Of a stretch of DNA of 64,000 nucleotides, positions 60,399-64,000 are shown piece after piece. Origin of the DNA: an uncultured Eubacteriales bacterium (lineage in GTDB: Bacteria; Bacillota; Clostridia; Peptostreptococcales; Anaerovoracaceae); the NCBI GenBank assembly GCA_902779185.1, contig CACZAM010000003.1, positions 1 through 64,000 of the forward strand, in the 5' to 3' direction. The position numbers and the translations under genes are program-made. The stretch's first letter is position 1. Every line of letters begins with the position of its first letter. Below the pieces are notes generated by a model. The model made no database searches, was not told the origin of the DNA, and saw only the letters and a list, made by a program, of their open reading frames with translations.

Positions 60399-61337
60399 AT
60401 GAGCAGATACGACATAGTTTTCATAGGAACAGCCATACTGGATTCAGTCATAAAGGGCTTTGATCCCGAACCTGTTTCAGTGGCAGGGTTCAGGGCAGAG
60501 AGCGGATCCATAAATGCAGGAGGAGAAGGTGTGAACGGTTCGATAGCTTCTTCCAAGCTCGGCATGAAGAGCGCTCTGCTTTGCTTCCTGGGAAAGGATC
60601 AGGCAGGGGACCTTATCGAGGCCGAACTGGTGAAGCATGGTGTGGATACAGGCTGCATAGTACGGACTTCAGAGAATCCTACTCCGGTAACGACAATATT
60701 CGTGGCTGAAGACGGGAACCGCAAATCCATAACAAACAACGCTCACAGCTATAACTTCCACCCGGAGAGGTATCCGGAAGTATTTACCGACACCAAGGCT
60801 GTAGTTATAGGTTCGCTGTTCAGGGCGCCCTTCAACGATCCGGACGTTATTAAAGCGGTTGTTTCGGAGGCTCATTCAAAAGGAATACCGGTATTTGCAG
60901 ATACAAAGATACCGAACTTCCGGAAACTCACTCTCGATGAAATCGGGGATTCGCTTCCGATGATCGATTACATCACTCCGAACGAAGATGAAGCCAGGTT
61001 CTTCACCGGGGAAACTGAGCCGTTGAAGATGGCGGAAGCTTTCCTCGCGAAGGGAGTGAAGAATGTGATCATCAAACTCGGGGGCAGAGGATGCCTGCTC
61101 AGGAACAGCAATAAATCGATATTCCTGCCTGCTCATAAGATCAACGTGGTCGATGCGACCGGCTCAGGAGACAATTTCATGGCAGGATTCGTATCCGAAA
61201 TCATACGCGGCAGCGATGTGCGGGACGCGCTGGCTTTCGCAAACGCCTGCGGAGCTATCTGTGCCACGGCTGTCGGGACAGGAACGGCGCTGCGCGACAG
61301 AGAACAGGTGCTGAGAATGCTCAAAGCTAAATATTAA
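60399..61337 (+). CDS. PfkB family carbohydrate/nucleoside kinase
   Basis: A 312-residue ribokinase-fold kinase. The C-terminal signature DATGSGDNFMAGF contains the catalytic base D258 and anion hole; the N-terminal glycine pair lies in SGSINAGGEGVNGSIASSKLG. The family phosphorylates sugars or nucleosides with ATP. Substrate is not clear; the sequence suggests a ribokinase- or fructokinase-like member. GAGGTGAG supports ATG 60399. The esterase gene follows 18 bases later. Confidence 0.88.
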   Translation: MSRYDIVFIGTAILDSVIKGFDPEPVSVAGFRAESGSINAGGEGVNGSIASSKLGMKSALLCFLGKDQAGDLIEAELVKHGVDTGCIVRTSENPTPVTTIFVAEDGNRKSITNNAHSYNFHPERYPEVFTDTKAVVIGSLFRAPFNDPDVIKAVVSEAHSKGIPVFADTKIPNFRKLTLDEIGDSLPMIDYITPNEDEARFFTGETEPLKMAEAFLAKGVKNVIIKLGGRGCLLRNSNKSIFLPAHKINVVDATGSGDNFMAGFVSEIIRGSDVRDALAFANACGAICATAVGTGTALRDREQVLRMLKAKY

Positions 61338-61355
61338 CAGGGACGGACATAGGAA

Positions 61356-62126
61356 ATGCTTTTAAAACAGGACTTTTATTTCAATTCATTAGGCGCAAAC
61401 AGACCATTACACATACGTATTCCGGACCACGGTGAGCCGCCGTTTCCGGTGTTTTACTTTTTTGACGGCCACAATCTTTTCAGGGACGAGGATGCTACTT
61501 TCGGCAAATCCTGGGGCCTGGATGAGTACTGCAACAGCTGGGACAAGCAGATGATCATCGTCGGCATCGAGTGCGCGCACGGGCACAACGAGCGCCTTTC
61601 GGAGTATCTGCCGTACGGAGTCAACTACGGATGGCTGAAAGGCATCGAACCTCTGGGTGAGGCAACGATGCAGGGCATAATTTACGAGCTTAAGCCGTAC
61701 ATAGACGCGACATTTCCGACTATCCCTTTCAGGGAATGCACCGCTATCGGCGGATCAAGTATGGGCGGCCTGATGTCTGCATATGCTGTGGTAAGATACA
61801 ACAACTACATTTCAAAAGCAGCCTGTGTATCACCATCGATCGGAAGCGTGAGCGGCAAGTTCTGGCACGATATGAACAACACATACATGAGCCCGGACAC
61901 ACGTGTCTACCTTTCATGGGGAACACAGGAAGGTTATGGCAAAATAAAGGATCCGAATGTTGAAGACACATCGAGCTGGATATATAAGACATGCCGCGGC
62001 ACAGCCAATAAGGTCATCGCCGCGGGAGGCGCGGCAAAACTGTACTGCCAGATAGGCGGCAGGCACTGCGAAGCTGACTGGGAGAAACAGCTGGGCATAT
62101 TCATGCCGTTCCTGTGGCAGGAGTAA
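61356..62126 (+). CDS. Esterase-family alpha/beta hydrolase
   Basis: A 256-residue hydrolase of the Esterase-D-like (PF00756) type. The nucleophile elbow is GGSSMGG with S135; an early segment FPVFYFFDGHNLF is characteristic, and the late GGRHCEADW gives the likely catalytic His. No signal peptide, so it acts in the cytoplasm. Possible substrates are acyl esters or acetylated sugars, which would suit the adjacent PfkB kinase, but that is inference. Confidence 0.88.
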   Translation: MLLKQDFYFNSLGANRPLHIRIPDHGEPPFPVFYFFDGHNLFRDEDATFGKSWGLDEYCNSWDKQMIIVGIECAHGHNERLSEYLPYGVNYGWLKGIEPLGEATMQGIIYELKPYIDATFPTIPFRECTAIGGSSMGGLMSAYAVVRYNNYISKAACVSPSIGSVSGKFWHDMNNTYMSPDTRVYLSWGTQEGYGKIKDPNVEDTSSWIYKTCRGTANKVIAAGGAAKLYCQIGGRHCEADWEKQLGIFMPFLWQE

Positions 62127-62183
62127 AAAACGACAGAAATACGACAAAAGACGACAAGTATACAGCAATAAGGGGACTGGGAT

Positions 62184-63065
62184 ATGGATTTACGAAATCT
62201 GCGATATTTTGTTACAGTAGCTGAAGAACTGAATATAACACGGGCTGCTGAAAAACTGCACATGAGCCAGCCTCCTCTCAGCGCGCAGATCAAGAGCCTG
62301 GAAGAGGAGCTTGATACAGAGCTGTTTGTAAGAGGAAAGAGGCATCTTAAGCTTACTGAATCAGGACAGCTGTTTTACAGGAGAGCAAAGGAAATACTGA
62401 GCCTTGCCGAAAAGACGCGCTCGGAGGTGTACTCGATGGGAGAAGGAATGAGGGGAACCATTTCCATCGGTCTTGTTGAAGGCATGGCACCGGATATCGC
62501 AGCGGAGTGGTTTGCCGGCTTCATAGGAAAGTATCCGAACATACGCTTCAGGATACTCGACGGAAGCACCGATGACCTCCTCGAAAAAATGCGCACAGGC
62601 CTCATAAGTCTGGCTGTCATAACCTCGCCGTGCGATCACTCGCTTCTTCACAGCTTCCACGTGGGAGAGGAAAGGATCGCAGCCCTGATAAACAAAACCC
62701 ATCCTCTGGCCATGAAGGATGGCGATGAGATCGACATCGGGGAGCTCGCGGGAGAAAACCTCATCGTGCCGAGCAGGAGAGCGCTGATCGATACCATATA
62801 CAAGTGGTTCGAAAAGGCGGGAACTGAGCCGAGAATAGTATGCGAGATGGACAGCTACCTTGACGCGGCAGCGCTCGCGGGAAGAATGGTCGGAATAAGC
62901 ATTTATCCGAGGACCGCGTATGTTCCGAACGACTCCCTTATATTCAAGGAGATATCGGGTGATGACAAGAAGATGGAGTATCTGTTTGTATGGAGGAAAG
63001 GCCATCCGCTGCCTACGATAGAAAAGACATTCATTGATTTCGTAAAGGATATGGTTTCGCAGTAG
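62184..63065 (+). CDS. LysR family transcriptional regulator
   Basis: A 293-residue LysR protein. The winged HTH is at residues 1-60 (LRNLRYFVTVAEELNITRAA, then QPPLSAQIKSLEEEL). The effector-binding domain covers about residues 90-290 (TISIGLVEGMAPDIAA, AVITSPCDHSLL). It lies downstream of and in the same direction as the kinase and esterase genes, with a 57-base gap. It might control them or another distant gene. Ligand unknown. Confidence 0.93.
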   Translation: MDLRNLRYFVTVAEELNITRAAEKLHMSQPPLSAQIKSLEEELDTELFVRGKRHLKLTESGQLFYRRAKEILSLAEKTRSEVYSMGEGMRGTISIGLVEGMAPDIAAEWFAGFIGKYPNIRFRILDGSTDDLLEKMRTGLISLAVITSPCDHSLLHSFHVGEERIAALINKTHPLAMKDGDEIDIGELAGENLIVPSRRALIDTIYKWFEKAGTEPRIVCEMDSYLDAAALAGRMVGISIYPRTAYVPNDSLIFKEISGDDKKMEYLFVWRKGHPLPTIEKTFIDFVKDMVSQ

Positions 63066-63097
63066 AAACCGCTGAAAACTGTAATAGAAAAAGCCCG

Positions 63098-63125
63098 GAG
63101 AGCTTCATTTCGGAGGCTCTCTTTT
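63098..63125 (+). terminator. Terminator after the LysR gene
   Basis: GAGAGC (63098-63103) pairs with GCTCTC (63116-63121), followed by TTTT. Confidence 0.7.
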
Positions 63126-63229
63126 CATATGCAAAAAATATGGTAATGATAAAAATATATGTATTTCATTAATAAAACTACAAGGTTTATCTTTGAAGCA
63201 TATTTATTAAATCACCAGGCTTTAAAGCG

Positions 63230-63246
63230 CGGCGAAGCAAGCGCCG
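63230..63246 (+). promoter_or_regulatory. Hairpin in the leader of the type III glutamine synthetase gene
   Basis: CGGCG (63230-63234) pairs with CGCCG (63242-63246) around AAGCAAG, about 25 bases before the AAAGGAGG ribosome site. It does not match the conserved core of the glnA glutamine riboswitch as I know it. Confidence 0.35.
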
Positions 63247-63283
63247 TGAAGTCGTTGAAAGAACTGAAAGGAGGATCGGTGAG

Positions 63284-64000
63284 ATGAGCAGAGTACTGGA
63301 CCGTTTCGGATCTATGGTATTCGATGACAAAGTAATGAGAGCAATGCTGTCCGAGGACGCATATCGCTCGATGCGAAATACTATCAACAGGGGAGATCCT
63401 CTTAATCAGGAGATAGCCAATGCCGTTGCCCAGGCCATGAAAGACTGGGCGGTAGCAAACGGCGCAACACACTTCACGCACTGGTTCCAGCCGCTGACAG
63501 GGATCACTGCTGAGAAGCATGACAGCTTTATCCAGTCTTCGCCTGACGGCAGGGTAATAATGGAGTTCTCCGGCAAGGAGCTTATAAAAGGAGAGCCTGA
63601 CGCATCATCATTTCCTTCGGGAGGACTGCGCGCCACCTTTGAGGCCAGAGGATATACAGCCTGGGATCCTACATCGTACGCATTCATAAGGGACCGCACA
63701 CTTTGCATCCCGACCGCCTTTTGCTCATACAGCGGAGAGGCGATGGATGAAAAGACATCACTTCTGAGATCGATGGATGCTCTGAACGTTCAGGCGCTGA
63801 GAGTGCTCCATCTTCTTGGCAATGATTCTGTCAAAAGGGTCCACGCCGTAGCCGGAGCCGAGCAGGAGTATTTCCTGGTGCCGCAGGAGCTTTACGAGAA
63901 AAGACCTGATCTGAGGTTTACCGGCAGGACGCTCTTTGGAGTCATGCCTCCGAAAGGGCAGGAACTCGATGACCACTATTTCGGAGTGATAAAGCCTGAA
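63284..64000 (+). CDS. glnN: Type III glutamine synthetase, N-terminal part
   Basis: The first 239 codons of a gene that runs off the right edge; the frame stays open. AAAGGAGG supports ATG 63284. The segments [21 protein letters not shown] and [16 protein letters not shown] are hallmark GSIII motifs, as are [20 protein letters not shown] and GAEQEYFLV with metal-binding Glu. It joins ammonia and glutamate with ATP. GSIII subunits are about 700 residues, so roughly a third is visible. Confidence 0.95.
   Translation, partial: MSRVLDRFGSMVFDDKVMRAMLSEDAYRSMRNTINRGDPLNQEIANAVAQAMKDWAVANGATHFTHWFQPLTGITAEKHDSFIQSSPDGRVIMEFSGKELIKGEPDASSFPSGGLRATFEARGYTAWDPTSYAFIRDRTLCIPTAFCSYSGEAMDEKTSLLRSMDALNVQALRVLHLLGNDSVKRVHAVAGAEQEYFLVPQELYEKRPDLRFTGRTLFGVMPPKGQELDDHYFGVIKPE

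Overview
The window reads as a chromosome segment of a low-to-mid GC Gram-positive anaerobe of the class Clostridia. The basis is AGGAGG-type ribosome sites, several TTG starts, TTGACA/TATAAT promoters and U-tailed hairpin terminators, together with gene families common in amino-acid-using Clostridia: sodium:alanine symporters, type III glutamine synthetase, short HisG with HisZ, AzlCD, an archaeal-type ornithine cyclodeaminase-like protein, and COG0523 metal GTPases. I favour the Anaerovoracaceae/Family XIII group from general resemblance only. No tRNA, rRNA, CRISPR, insertion sequence or prophage is visible.

Layout. 1-9.3 kb: the start of an alanine symporter on the minus strand, then a Ca2+-type P-ATPase behind a hairpin leader, a MATE exporter, 5-formyl-THF cyclo-ligase, TrpRS, a CPBP protease-like protein and a ClC antiporter. 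9.3-19.2 kb: a flavodoxin-like protein, a stand-alone DRE-TIM (isopropylmalate/homocitrate/Re-citrate synthase-like) enzyme, a beta-helix lipoprotein, a membrane protein/XRE regulator/zincin cluster, an alanine symporter with an attenuator-like leader, an AEC carrier, a class I/II aminotransferase and MntP. 19.2-28 kb: a complete ten-gene histidine operon, hisZGDCBHAF-hisIE-hisK. 28-35.5 kb: a very large fused ABC transporter diverging from an acyl-CoA ligase and an MtnA/eIF2B-like isomerase, then a DMT transporter. 35.5-39.2 kb: two different COG0523 GTPases, one with an approximately 100-residue His/Asp/Glu insertion and one fused to a YcgQ-like domain, then a secreted GH25 lysozyme. 39.5-45.4 kb: an AraC regulator, Y-family polymerase with YolD, then argF, an ornithine cyclodeaminase-like gene, pyrB and pyrI.

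45.4-59.6 kb: a VanY-like lipoprotein, an AmmeMemoRadiSam pair (MEMO-AMMECR1 fusion plus radical SAM enzyme), AzlCD, HflX, a SanA-like protein and a run of small housekeeping or unassigned genes (ATC hydrolase-like, YbaK, SDR, ProC, VOC, zinc ribbon, TrmL, C_GCAxxG_C_C, TM2, HD), a DMT transporter and a Ca2+/H+ exchanger. 59.6-64 kb: a small HTH/coiled-coil protein with a striking operator over its own promoter, a PfkB kinase, an esterase, a LysR regulator and the start of type III glutamine synthetase.

Functionally the window is rich in amino-acid metabolism: histidine biosynthesis, ornithine/carbamoyl-phosphate branching, a possible ornithine-to-proline route, P5C reductase, alanine and branched-chain amino acid transport. 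It is also rich in ion and metal handling: Ca2+ ATPase, Ca2+/H+ exchanger, ClC, MntP and two COG0523 GTPases. The most unusual items are the second COG0523 protein, the self-controlled HTH/coiled-coil gene at 59.7-60.3 kb, the ornithine cyclodeaminase-like gene between argF and pyrB, and several structured leaders that I could not assign to known riboswitch classes.
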